A DNA stretch of 64,000 nt from Spongiibacteraceae bacterium UBA5047 (GTDB lineage: Bacteria > Pseudomonadota > Gammaproteobacteria > Pseudomonadales > Spongiibacteraceae), in the NCBI GenBank assembly GCA_002415025.1, contig DIBR01000064.1, forward strand, positions 1-64,000, written 5' to 3'. Numbering within the stretch: the stretch's first letter is position 1; each line of letters opens with the position of its first letter. Shown here one piece after another: positions 41,796 to 49,481 of this stretch. A program made the position numbers and the translations under genes. The notes beneath the pieces are model-generated. The model was not told the DNA's origin. It did not search any database and saw only the letters and a list, made by a program, of their open reading frames with translations.

Positions 41796-42376
41796 GTAAA
41801 AATGTAGCCCAGTGTTCCTACAAAAACTATTGATAACTAATTGTTTGCTCGGTATTCGCGACGGTCACACTTGGGCCTATACTAGCTTGTGGTCGCCTTT
41901 TTCGTCAGCGCTCATAACTAAATGGGACGCTCCGAATTCTGTGGAACACATACTCACACCGCGGTGGCTATCGGGCCGGATGCGGATGCAAACCTGTCGT
42001 CAATCACCGGCAACCTCGAACCGTATTGATATGCGAAGTAACTTTTGATTTCGTGCCGGAATGAAGCCCTCAAATTGCCGGAAACCGCAACAAGCGCCCC
42101 CCAGTGGAGCCTGAACTTCCTGTTTGTGCCGTAAAACGCCCGAGCGCTCCGCCGACCGCTTTTACTAGCTACAGCCATTCTTTGCGCAGGACAAGCACTG
42201 TTTTATCTTAAATTGGAGTTGCGAATTTTAACCACAAGGCGGCCAAAGCAGATAACTTTTCGTTGAATCGACACTAACACCACATTTCTCAACTTTCCCG
42301 TAGTATTTTTCATGAAATAGTATAGTTTTCATTGGGGAGATAGTCGTGAGTGTACCTTAATAGGTCGGGAGATAGT
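41796..42376. other. Region upstream of the recombinase operon
   Basis: No gene is convincing in this 580-bp gap. A 75-codon frame on the minus strand (41954-42178) lacks a recognisable family. The right end holds a palindrome (42312-42332) just before the small helix-turn-helix gene, so this is the likely control region of the recombinases. Confidence 0.45.
42312..42332. promoter_or_regulatory. Inverted repeat before the recombinase operon
   Basis: ATGAAA (42312-42317) and TTTCAT (42327-42332) flank TAGTATAGT, which contains a TATAGT -10-like hexamer. It is about 45 bp before the small helix-turn-helix gene and could be an autoregulatory operator. Confidence 0.4.
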
Positions 42377-42586
42377 TTGGACAAATACATGAGAAGGAAG
42401 CCGGTTTACATTGAGCATGTTGAGCCTGTCAGGCAGCTTTTGGCCTCTGCTAAAGGCGCAACGTATATGGCTGATACGCTCCGCGTTAGCCGGAGTACGC
42501 TCTACAACGTCAAGAAGGTGATTGAGGATGAAGGGCGGTTGGACATGGGGCAGGGGAGCATGGAGAGTGCCTGTGGCGCACTTTAG
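42377..42586 (+). CDS. Small helix-turn-helix protein before the recombinases
   Basis: The 69-aa frame starts at TTG 42377 with CGGGAG 5 nt upstream; a GTG nine codons earlier is an alternative. Its middle reads VRQLLASAKGATYMADTLRV followed by SRSTLYNVKKVIEDEG, a resolvase/transposase-type helix-turn-helix. It overlaps the next gene by about 20 bp in another frame. It may regulate the operon or assist recombination. I do not recognise a named family. Confidence 0.6.
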   Translation: MDKYMRRKPVYIEHVEPVRQLLASAKGATYMADTLRVSRSTLYNVKKVIEDEGRLDMGQGSMESACGAL

Positions 42587-43697
42587 GCGAACGGATAGCG
42601 CATTAGTTGCCGGTCATGAGGCCGTAAAGGGATTCCCTTTAATTTTGAGTAACTCATATAGAGTTCATTGGATTTCGCTGAGGTTCTTTTTAAAGGTGTT
42701 CTCGGAAGGTGCCACTTTGTCTTCTGTGCACACATACGCGCAGCATATCTTTGACTTAATTAATCAGCTTGAGCATGAATCAGACGATGGAATGGGATTT
42801 GACCAGATCTACGATGAGTGGCTGGTGTCTTACCGGCATGAAATCATTTCTCGTGGGAATACCGAGAATTACGCATCACAGGTCCTGCGTACCTGTGTGA
42901 CTTTCCTTCTGTGGCTTGAGGAGGAAAAGTATATTCACATGGTGATTGGCGAGGGCGCGCTCTACAAGGTTAGGGTCAGGCGCACAGCAAAAGGCAATGT
43001 CACTCATCCGGCCGCAAAGTCCATGAACGGGGATAAGCGCAAGAGCGTTGCTCCCCGCGCCGAGTGGATTGATATAGTGAAGGAGTACGGGCCGGCCGAC
43101 GAAGGCCTGTCTGCTCGATTTGAATTAATGGTTGATTGGGGTGCCGTCTTGCAGCTAAGGGCGCATGAGATTTGCGCATTGAAGGTTCCCCAGCTGCCAG
43201 AATTGAAGACTGCTGAAAATGCAATTCGTGACGGAAGGTTTGTTGACATAACCCTGACAGTGACAAAGGGGGGGAAGTCAAAAACTATACCCGTGTCTCC
43301 CTTGCTGATAAAAAATACTTGGGAGTTCATTTATTCCGCTAGGCAAAGAATTGTGAACAAGTTCAAGCGGCGAGCCACAAAAAATCGGGAAGGTTACGTC
43401 GAACCCAAGCAAATATTTCTGTCGGATAAAACTGGACAGGCTTTCAGTCCCGTATCGCTTTCCAATGCCGTGAGGTCTGCGTTTCTAAAGGCCGTCAAAG
43501 ATGGCAGGCTGACGATGGATGAACGCGTTTGGCTTCATGGGCTGCGGCACAAAGGGATTCTTAGCGCACTAAAGAAGTTGGATGCCGAAGGCATTGATCG
43601 CCCTGAAGCTATTGTGAGGCAGATTTCTAGGCACTCAAGTGATGATGCCATGGAGCCGTATTTAACGGATCGATTCAATCGGGAATTTCATGAGTAA
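42567..43697 (+). CDS. ginA: Tyrosine recombinase, first of three (GinA-like)
   Basis: The 376-aa protein has the tyrosine recombinase catalytic set: an arginine helix (WGAVLQLRAHEICAL), a beta-hairpin lysine region (TKGGKSKTIPVSPLL), the HxxR box WLHGLRHKGIL, and ISRHSSDDAMEPYLTDRF with the tyrosine nucleophile 12 residues from the end. GTG at 42567 follows AGGGGAG by 8 nt; GTG 42573 or ATG 42528 are alternatives. The stop overlaps the next start (ATGAGTAA). Assignment to ginA rests on gene order. Confidence 0.75.
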   Translation: MPVAHFRRTDSALVAGHEAVKGFPLILSNSYRVHWISLRFFLKVFSEGATLSSVHTYAQHIFDLINQLEHESDDGMGFDQIYDEWLVSYRHEIISRGNTENYASQVLRTCVTFLLWLEEEKYIHMVIGEGALYKVRVRRTAKGNVTHPAAKSMNGDKRKSVAPRAEWIDIVKEYGPADEGLSARFELMVDWGAVLQLRAHEICALKVPQLPELKTAENAIRDGRFVDITLTVTKGGKSKTIPVSPLLIKNTWEFIYSARQRIVNKFKRRATKNREGYVEPKQIFLSDKTGQAFSPVSLSNAVRSAFLKAVKDGRLTMDERVWLHGLRHKGILSALKKLDAEGIDRPEAIVRQISRHSSDDAMEPYLTDRFNREFHE

Positions 43698-45519
43698 GGC
43701 GAAGCTGGTAAGGGGCAAGCTGACGGTTGCTGAGCGGGCTGACGTCCACCATATTGCGCCGAGCAATAGGCTAGAGATTGAGATGGTTAAGGGTGGCAAT
43801 ATTGATGTGTCTTACCTTAGGGATTTGGATTATTGCGAGTTGCTTGTCCGCGAGTTAAACATATATCTGCGCGGCCAGAGGGCTGCCCGTGTTGTTGCAA
43901 ATACCGTATTGAATTATTTGCGCTACGTCGCCTCTGTTCAGGGAGCAGTTAGCTCTCACTCCCTTGACGGCTACAAGGTTTTTTTGGATGGCAGATCGGA
44001 TATTGATTTAAGTACGAAGAGTCAGTTGTTTGGTTCGGCGAAGTCCTATATCGGTCGTTTAATGGACGCAGGAATCCTTGAATATTCGCCTTTGGCAAAG
44101 AATTTTTCGAAGGGGCATGTAAACGCTAAGTCAACTTTTGTCGATGCGGTTCGTTATGACCTGCCTGGCATAATGAGCGGTAGGCAGGGGGAAATCGATA
44201 GATTAGTCAGTAGGGGGCTTGGTCTAAAACAGGGTGAGCTGGAGGCATTAGCATTCTGTATTTCTTGCATGTCCGCGCTCAGAAGTTTCGCCGAAGAAAA
44301 AGCAAAAGAGTCCATAGCAGACTGGCAATTTGTTGAGGGGGTAGTAGGAGGCTTAGGCAGCGAGGACTTGGTGAAACTTAAAGGCCGCAGATTTCTAGAT
44401 GACCCCGACAGGTCTGCTGAGAAGGCAATCTCCATTTTGTATGCGAATCACGGGTGGGCGCTGCCTCCTGACGTTGATGAATGGCCGGAAGGGATTAGTT
44501 ATTGGATGCGTAAAAGAGGCGGTTGGCAGGTTTCTAGGCTTAAGGCTGCTTTCTTTCCAAATCTCGTGGCTCTAGGCCCGTTTGCTGTTCTGGCGCTGGC
44601 AGACTCCCGGCTATGCCCGAATGTCGATTCCGTATTTTTTTACGCTTACCTGGATTGCTGCATGCCTTCTGCCGAGCGAGGGATGGTCGATGTCTATTTC
44701 CAGAAGATTAGGGGGGCTTCCGCGCCAAAATCATTACCTGAAGATGATCCATTGGTGACCTCATTGAGGGCTCTTTCTAATGTGGTGAGGTCTAGGCTTC
44801 CTGAAATGCCGGGGGGCGATGAAATTCTTAGACAGGAGTATGTCAGTTGTTTTTTACACTACTGGACTTTGGATGTCGACGGCGAAAGGGTTTCATTCAT
44901 CCGACCTCCAGATCCGAGTTCCACGTCTTTTATAGTCAGGCGTTTTATTAAGGCAGCTGCAAAAGTACATCCTATTCTTGAGCCATTGATCCCCGTTATT
45001 TCAGGTGAGAGCTTTAGACCTACGCATGCTTACATGAAGAAATTGCTGGGTGATTCGATATACAAAATTAAGAATGACCTAAATCATAGCCACATTTCTA
45101 CTACTGACGGATATGTTGACCGAGTGGAAATTCGGACAGTTCTTAACCGTAAGCATCAAGATTTTCAGAAATTTATAGTTGCCGAATCTGTGGAGCACGT
45201 TAAACGTACTGGTAGTGGCTATATTTGCAACTCTGCAAGCATCGAAGAAAAAAACTGCGCAGAGCTTCTTGCTTGCACCGATTGCGAGGCAAAAAGAATT
45301 ATTTGGGGTGACGAGGTGCTGGTTGCAGAGTGGCTCGCTTGGGAGAAGGCGATACTAGAAGCAAAGGACCGGCTCATTTTTGAAAATATTGAAAGGTGGC
45401 GCGGCTACTGGGAGCCTAGATTAGTGGAATATCAAACATTGATTGGTAAGACTGCTAAAAAAACAATCAGAGCGGCGAGACTCATTCTTGATGATGTGGT
45501 GGTGCCATGCATCAATTAG
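43690..45519 (+). CDS. ginB: Large tyrosine recombinase, second of three (GinB-like)
   Basis: The 609-aa protein has an N-terminal SAM-like core-binding half and a C-terminal catalytic half. Recognisable catalytic elements are RPTHAYMKKLLG (HxxR-like region) and LNHSHISTTDGYVDRVE, which contains the late histidine and the tyrosine nucleophile. A cysteine-containing tail (CNSASIEEKNCAELLACTDC) follows the catalytic domain and may bind zinc. The size resembles TnpB of Tn554 (630 aa). It overlaps ginA by 8 bp and ginC by 13 bp. Confidence 0.75.
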   Translation: MSKAKLVRGKLTVAERADVHHIAPSNRLEIEMVKGGNIDVSYLRDLDYCELLVRELNIYLRGQRAARVVANTVLNYLRYVASVQGAVSSHSLDGYKVFLDGRSDIDLSTKSQLFGSAKSYIGRLMDAGILEYSPLAKNFSKGHVNAKSTFVDAVRYDLPGIMSGRQGEIDRLVSRGLGLKQGELEALAFCISCMSALRSFAEEKAKESIADWQFVEGVVGGLGSEDLVKLKGRRFLDDPDRSAEKAISILYANHGWALPPDVDEWPEGISYWMRKRGGWQVSRLKAAFFPNLVALGPFAVLALADSRLCPNVDSVFFYAYLDCCMPSAERGMVDVYFQKIRGASAPKSLPEDDPLVTSLRALSNVVRSRLPEMPGGDEILRQEYVSCFLHYWTLDVDGERVSFIRPPDPSSTSFIVRRFIKAAAKVHPILEPLIPVISGESFRPTHAYMKKLLGDSIYKIKNDLNHSHISTTDGYVDRVEIRTVLNRKHQDFQKFIVAESVEHVKRTGSGYICNSASIEEKNCAELLACTDCEAKRIIWGDEVLVAEWLAWEKAILEAKDRLIFENIERWRGYWEPRLVEYQTLIGKTAKKTIRAARLILDDVVVPCIN

Positions 45520-47312
45520 ATTATAGGCAGGCTTTGAAGGCTAACATAAATGCCCGCTCGGATAATCCTGATGGTTATGTCAGTAGTTTTGCCAATGTTC
45601 GCCGGCCTGATTGGTTGTTGAACGATTCGCTCGACGACATGGAGTGGAGGCTTGAGCCTTCAGTGAAAAGCTACCCTAATAGCCACTTCACACTGAACTG
45701 GGATCTTTTTTCTGATAGCAATTTGCTGGGATTAGATGGCTACTGGCGTGATCTTGCTAGGTGGTGCACATACTCCTATATGGAAAGTGACGCCAATGAA
45801 TGCAACAAGACTAGCTCCTTAGTTGCTTGGGCTAGATTGAATCGGAGCTTGTTTGTTTGGCTGTGCGATGCAAGGAAGTGCCGAAGAATTGAGGATATCA
45901 CTCGTGCTGATTTGGCTTTATGGGAGGAGTATGTAAGGTCTCAGAATCTAGCCGCCTCTTCCGTTGAGGCTAAGCTTGGTTGTTTTAAGTCCCTTTTCAC
46001 GATGCGTGAGGTTTTTGGAGTGGGTATTGGCTTTGACCCATACATGCAAAATGGCTCATTAATAAGGCGAGCCAAACAGATAGGTGCGCCTGATGGCCAT
46101 ACAGAAACTATAGAGCCAGAGGTGCTTTTTGTTCTAGTCGATGCAGCATTAAATAATCTGAAAAACTACAAGGATGTGCTTTCTAGGCTTGAGCTAAAGA
46201 GGCAGGTATATGAGGAGTTTAGCGGTGGTGCAGGCGCATATAAGGCTCGGGCTGGCGAATCAGTAGTAAGACTGTACGACGATGTTGAGGCTCTATATGC
46301 TTCAGGCCTCGTGATTATATTTGTTCTGCTTGGCGAGAGAAGGCATGAGCTTCATAACACTGATGTTAGTGATGTGGCCAGTGTTCTAAATGAGGAGGCT
46401 GAAGAGCTTATTGGTTTGGTTGATAAAACCGCATTAACAAGCAGTGGCAGGAAGACCTCAAGGCCAATGACTGCCGAGTTGTCGTTGGCCTTTGAGGTGA
46501 TAGGCCTGCTTACCAAGCCGTTAAGGGAGTCTGAAGGGTATGATGGCGGTGTGTTTTTTCTTCGTCCGCCAATCCCTTATTCTGCGAACAAAAACCCAAG
46601 TATTTTTTTATCAGCCACAACTATCAATACGCTGCTGGATAAGTTTCTCGTGCATACTAATTCAGAGCTAAAAAGGCTTAGGCCTCACATGTTTAGGCGG
46701 GCTTTTTCAATGATGTGGGCTTGGCGTTTTGAGGTGGGAGAGCTCTATCACTTATCAAAAATGCTTTACCACAATGGCTCTGAATATATTCGCGCTTATA
46801 CGGAAGATGAGGATGTGTTTAAGTTTCTAACTGAAGCTCAGCGCGAATTGATGGCCAGAGTGATGGAGGATGCAATACTTGGAGATAGAAGCCTGCATGG
46901 GGGCGCCGGAAGGTCGATGAGGCGCTATGGGCGAATACTTCAGTCAAAAGTATCTGTTGTTACTCCTGGGGCTGCTCGCGAGTTTGTTGAGACATTGATT
47001 GATAGGCATGATTACACCCTTGTACCTCAGGTGGATGGTATGTGCATGATGTCTCGGGGGCGTGAAAGGTTTGCAAAGTGCTCCACAGATGGTAGAGGTC
47101 CAGACTACGCAAATCGCAATGATGCTCATTGTACTTCTTGTGTTGGTTTCGGTGTGAGTAGCTCGCGTAAGAATGTCTGGGAGGGGCGGAGGAGTGCTCA
47201 TGAAAAGGTTCTTCAAAATTCTGACAATCCATTAGTTCAGAAAGCGGCAAGGGAAAGCATGGAGCGAGCGGAAGTGGTTCTTCGCTGGGTCGGCGAGGAG
47301 GAGCATGAGTAA
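45507..47312 (+). CDS. ginC: Large tyrosine recombinase, third of three (GinC-like)
   Basis: The 601-aa protein shows an arginine helix (VIIFVLLGERRHELHNTDV), the HxxR box RLRPHMFRRAFSMMWAW, and LSKMLYHNGSEYIRAYTED with the late histidine and the tyrosine nucleophile. The tail carries spaced cysteines (GMCMMSRGRERFAKCSTDG and AHCTSCVGFG) that look like a zinc-binding unit, as in GinB. It overlaps ginD by 8 bp with the same ATGAGTAA arrangement. All three recombinases should be translated together. Confidence 0.75.
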   Translation: MHQLDYRQALKANINARSDNPDGYVSSFANVRRPDWLLNDSLDDMEWRLEPSVKSYPNSHFTLNWDLFSDSNLLGLDGYWRDLARWCTYSYMESDANECNKTSSLVAWARLNRSLFVWLCDARKCRRIEDITRADLALWEEYVRSQNLAASSVEAKLGCFKSLFTMREVFGVGIGFDPYMQNGSLIRRAKQIGAPDGHTETIEPEVLFVLVDAALNNLKNYKDVLSRLELKRQVYEEFSGGAGAYKARAGESVVRLYDDVEALYASGLVIIFVLLGERRHELHNTDVSDVASVLNEEAEELIGLVDKTALTSSGRKTSRPMTAELSLAFEVIGLLTKPLRESEGYDGGVFFLRPPIPYSANKNPSIFLSATTINTLLDKFLVHTNSELKRLRPHMFRRAFSMMWAWRFEVGELYHLSKMLYHNGSEYIRAYTEDEDVFKFLTEAQRELMARVMEDAILGDRSLHGGAGRSMRRYGRILQSKVSVVTPGAAREFVETLIDRHDYTLVPQVDGMCMMSRGRERFAKCSTDGRGPDYANRNDAHCTSCVGFGVSSSRKNVWEGRRSAHEKVLQNSDNPLVQKAARESMERAEVVLRWVGEEEHE

Positions 47313-47940
47313 GCGAAAGGAGAATAAAAACAGCATCAATAAGGCTGTAAGAGAATCGCTCGCACGATTGCTGGAGTCTGGAGGCTCATTCGTCCAGACG
47401 GATGTGATTCGGGGGGCGGTTCGTGAGAACGGCAAAAGGATAGGAGCCAACACGCTATACTCCAAGAATGCCACTACTGGTGAGTATGTTCATGCCGATC
47501 TGCTCAGGGAGATTGATGAGGCCATCAGCCTAAAGGCGACTAAGCTAGGCAAGAAAACAAAGCGGGCTAAGTTGTCGGACGCTGTGGTTGAGATGGCTCG
47601 CTTGAAGAAGGAGAACAAAAAGCTGATAGATCAGGTTGTCTCTCAGCAAGACAGGATTAGGGTGTATGAAACCCGCGAGGGGAGTGAGGGGCACGCTCTG
47701 ATGAGGCAGGAAGATGAGCTATATGTCTTTGCAAAACTGGTCGATAAATTGACCGAGGGCTGTATAGTTGATGCTGGTCGGTTGTGCACTCGCTATGAGG
47801 AGAAACACTCCGACACTGATAGACACAAGGATTCTTACGACGTGATTTTGAGGCTTCTAAGGCAGCTGAAGGACTCTCGGTTAGTCGGCTTGGATTCCAC
47901 AAAAATACCTTTGCATGTGGTCGAGTCTTTAAAGCCGTAG
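47305..47940 (+). CDS. ginD: Small helical/coiled-coil recombination accessory (GinD-like)
   Basis: The 211-aa basic protein has an N-terminal helical DNA-binding-like segment (INKAVRESLARLLESGGSF, then IGANTLYSKNATTGEYVHAD), a coiled coil (MARLKKENKKLIDQVVSQQD) and a C-terminal helical domain. Position and type fit the small helix-loop-helix protein that completes the GInt ginABCD operon. It is the last island gene; 55 bp of AT-rich sequence separate it from the rebuilt ssb, so read-through into ssb is likely. Confidence 0.65.
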   Translation: MSKRKENKNSINKAVRESLARLLESGGSFVQTDVIRGAVRENGKRIGANTLYSKNATTGEYVHADLLREIDEAISLKATKLGKKTKRAKLSDAVVEMARLKKENKKLIDQVVSQQDRIRVYETREGSEGHALMRQEDELYVFAKLVDKLTEGCIVDAGRLCTRYEEKHSDTDRHKDSYDVILRLLRQLKDSRLVGLDSTKIPLHVVESLKP

Positions 47941-47995
47941 TAGATATTCAAATGTTCACGTTTAAGTTATTAATATATATGGGGTATTTAGAAAA

Positions 47996-48508
47996 ATGAG
48001 TAAAGGTTCTGTTAACAAAGTAATTCTGGTCGGCAATCTGGGGCAAGACCCGGAAACGCGCTATATGCCGTCGGGTGGCGCGGTCACCAATATTACAGTC
48101 GCAACCAGTGAAACCTGGAAGGATAAGAACAGTGGTCAGCAGCAGGAACGCACGGAGTGGCATCGTGTGGTCTTTTTTAACCGCCTGGCTGAAATTGCCG
48201 GTGAATACCTGAAAAAGGGCTCCAAGGTTTACGTTGAGGGCTCGCTGCGCACCCGTAAATGGCAGGGGCAGGACGGGCAGGATCGCTATACCACCGAAAT
48301 TGTTGCCGCTGAGATGCAAATGCTCGACAGCCGTGGCGGTGGCGGTGGTGGCATGGGGCAGCAGGATTACAATCAGGCGCCACCGCGTCAGCAGCAATCA
48401 GCGCCGCCGCAGCAAAACCAGTCGCAGGGCAGCCAGCCTCAGGGCAATCCGAGTCAGCAGGCGCCAGCGGGCGGGTTTGATGATTTCGATGATGATATCC
48501 CCTTCTAG
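47996..48508 (+). CDS. ssb: Single-stranded DNA-binding protein, with island-supplied start
   Basis: SSB (170 aa; 178 in E. coli) coats single-stranded DNA in replication and repair. The OB-fold (VNKVILVGNLGQDPETRYMP, TEWHRVVFFNRLAEIAGEYL), the glutamine-rich linker and the DDDIPF protein-interaction tip are intact. The first ten residues (MSKGSVNKVI) differ from the native MARGINKVI left at 21545, because codons up to 48,025 belong to the island end. The ribosome binding site is weak (GGGG, 10 nt upstream). No strong promoter is obvious in the 55-bp gap. Confidence 0.96.
   Translation: MSKGSVNKVILVGNLGQDPETRYMPSGGAVTNITVATSETWKDKNSGQQQERTEWHRVVFFNRLAEIAGEYLKKGSKVYVEGSLRTRKWQGQDGQDRYTTEIVAAEMQMLDSRGGGGGGMGQQDYNQAPPRQQQSAPPQQNQSQGSQPQGNPSQQAPAGGFDDFDDDIPF
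48014..48025 (+). repeat. Right attachment repeat (attR-like) in ssb
   Basis: AACAAAGTAATT matches AACAAGGTCATT at 21560-21571 in 10 of 12 positions and encodes the same N-K-V-I residues. The two differences fall at third codon positions, so the SSB sequence is preserved. Confidence 0.75.
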
Positions 48509-48528
48509 TCAGAGCGTATGTGATTGCC

Positions 48529-48560
48529 AAAAGCCCCTGCCAGCAGGGGCTTTTGCATTT
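48529..48560 (+). terminator. Intrinsic terminator after ssb
   Basis: AAAAGCCCCTG (48529-48539) pairs with CAGGGGCTTTT (48544-48554) around a 4-nt loop, with T-rich sequence after it. The A and T arms make it bidirectional. Confidence 0.85.
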
Positions 48561-48631
48561 TTGGGCGGGCTAAACCCGGGGCAAAAAAGCGCGTACACTG
48601 CCGGGCAACCCGATCATTCAAGGAAGGCTTC

Positions 48632-49393
48632 ATGACGTCTGTCCTCAATCTTGCCGGCTCACTGCTGGCCTCGTCCGCGGCCCTGTGGCGCGGCACAAAT
48701 GCCAGGCCGGCGGCGCTGCAGCCGGCACACGCTCTGAAGCTTTACGAAATGGAAAACTGCCCCTATTGCCGGCTGGTGCGAGAAGTGCTCACGGAGCTGG
48801 ATCTGGAGGTTCTGGTTTTGCCCTGTCCGAAGGGAGGAACTCGCTTTCGGGAAGAAGTCATTGCCGCCGGCGGCAAGGCGCAATTCCCGTATCTGGTTGA
48901 CCCGAACACCGAGACGGCGATGTATGAATCGCTGGATATTATTGAGTATTTGTATCAAACCTATGCCCAGCGCCCGGCGCCATCGCGATTCAAAATGTCG
49001 TTGGTGGATACGCCCTCGTCCATGCTGGCGTCCGGTCTGCGCTTGAGCAAAGGCTTGCGGGCGCGTCCGGCCCTGGCGGCGGAAAAGCCGCTGGCGCTGT
49101 GGAGCTTTGAATCCAGTCCTTATGCACGGCCTGTTCGCGAATTGCTGTGCGAGTTGGAGCTGCCTTACAACTTGCACAACATTGGCAAGGGCCAGTGGCA
49201 GGATTTTGCGCTGACTAAAATTCGTGATCGTCTGTGGCCGGAGATGGCTCATGTCAGCGCGAACCGTCAAACATTGAAGCGGCGAGCGGGCAAGGTAATG
49301 TCGCCGTATCTGGAAGATCCGAATACCGGCGTTGCGATGTTCGAGTCAGCCGATATTCTGGATTACTTAAACGAGACCTATTCAATCTGCTGA
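48632..49393 (+). CDS. Tandem GST-N/glutaredoxin-fold protein
   Basis: The 253-aa protein holds two thioredoxin-fold GST N-terminal domains. The first (residues about 35-115) keeps a CPYC active site (YEMENCPYCRLVREVLTELDL) and the cis-proline FPYLVDPNT. The second (about 150-250) reads WSFESSPYARPVRELLCELEL, where both cysteines are replaced by Ser and Ala, and it ends with SPYLEDPNTGVAMFESADIL. There is no GST C-terminal domain. The start ATG follows AAGGAAGG. It may be a disulfide or glutathione-linked redox protein. Confidence 0.85.
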   Translation: MTSVLNLAGSLLASSAALWRGTNARPAALQPAHALKLYEMENCPYCRLVREVLTELDLEVLVLPCPKGGTRFREEVIAAGGKAQFPYLVDPNTETAMYESLDIIEYLYQTYAQRPAPSRFKMSLVDTPSSMLASGLRLSKGLRARPALAAEKPLALWSFESSPYARPVRELLCELELPYNLHNIGKGQWQDFALTKIRDRLWPEMAHVSANRQTLKRRAGKVMSPYLEDPNTGVAMFESADILDYLNETYSIC

Positions 49394-49481
49394 GCATCGG
49401 TTCAGTTTGCTGGACTTGCCAGCGTTGCAGTTTGTTCGCCGTGCAGTAATATGGTCGTATTAAAGTGACGCGGGAGCTCCA

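Larger units (their letters stand above)
21572..48025 (+). mobile_element. GInt-type genomic island inserted in ssb (about 26.5 kb)
   Basis: The island interrupts ssb between codons 9 and 10. Evidence: the native ssb start lies at the left edge; the ssb body begins at the right edge behind a different start; imperfect direct repeats mark both junctions; and uvrA-MFS-ssb is contiguous in Pseudomonas. Three overlapping tyrosine-recombinase-like genes plus a small coiled-coil gene (42,567-47,940) occupy the right end. The left end is a short AT-rich stretch (21,572-21,660). This tripartite layout matches my recollection of GInts (ginABCD operon, cargo, AT-rich end). Cargo is hydrocarbon oxidation and efflux. 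Base composition and codon choice (many AGG, AGA, ATA) differ from the flanks. Confidence 0.82.

Noticed and set aside
21671..42012. A 13-bp exact inverted match (TGCCGGTGATTGA at 21671 and its complement ending at 42012), both encoding LPVIDDR in one frame
   Set aside because: Matches of 13 bp are expected by chance in a window of this size, and the surrounding sequence does not align.
41954..42178. 74-aa minus-strand reading frame with a fairly protein-like composition
   Set aside because: No family recognised, no clear ribosome binding site, and it lies in the control region of the recombinases; left as unannotated.
42377..47940. Tn554-type transposon or RIT element instead of a GInt
   Set aside because: Tn554 has two recombinases plus TnpC, and RIT recombinases are smaller; three recombinases of this size plus a fourth helical protein fit GInt better. 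Not excluded without a search.
47996..48013. Shared start ATGAGTAA of ginB, ginD and the rebuilt ssb as a functional signal
   Set aside because: In ginB and ginD it is an overlap of start and stop codons; in ssb there is no overlapping stop in use, so the likeness is probably coincidence.
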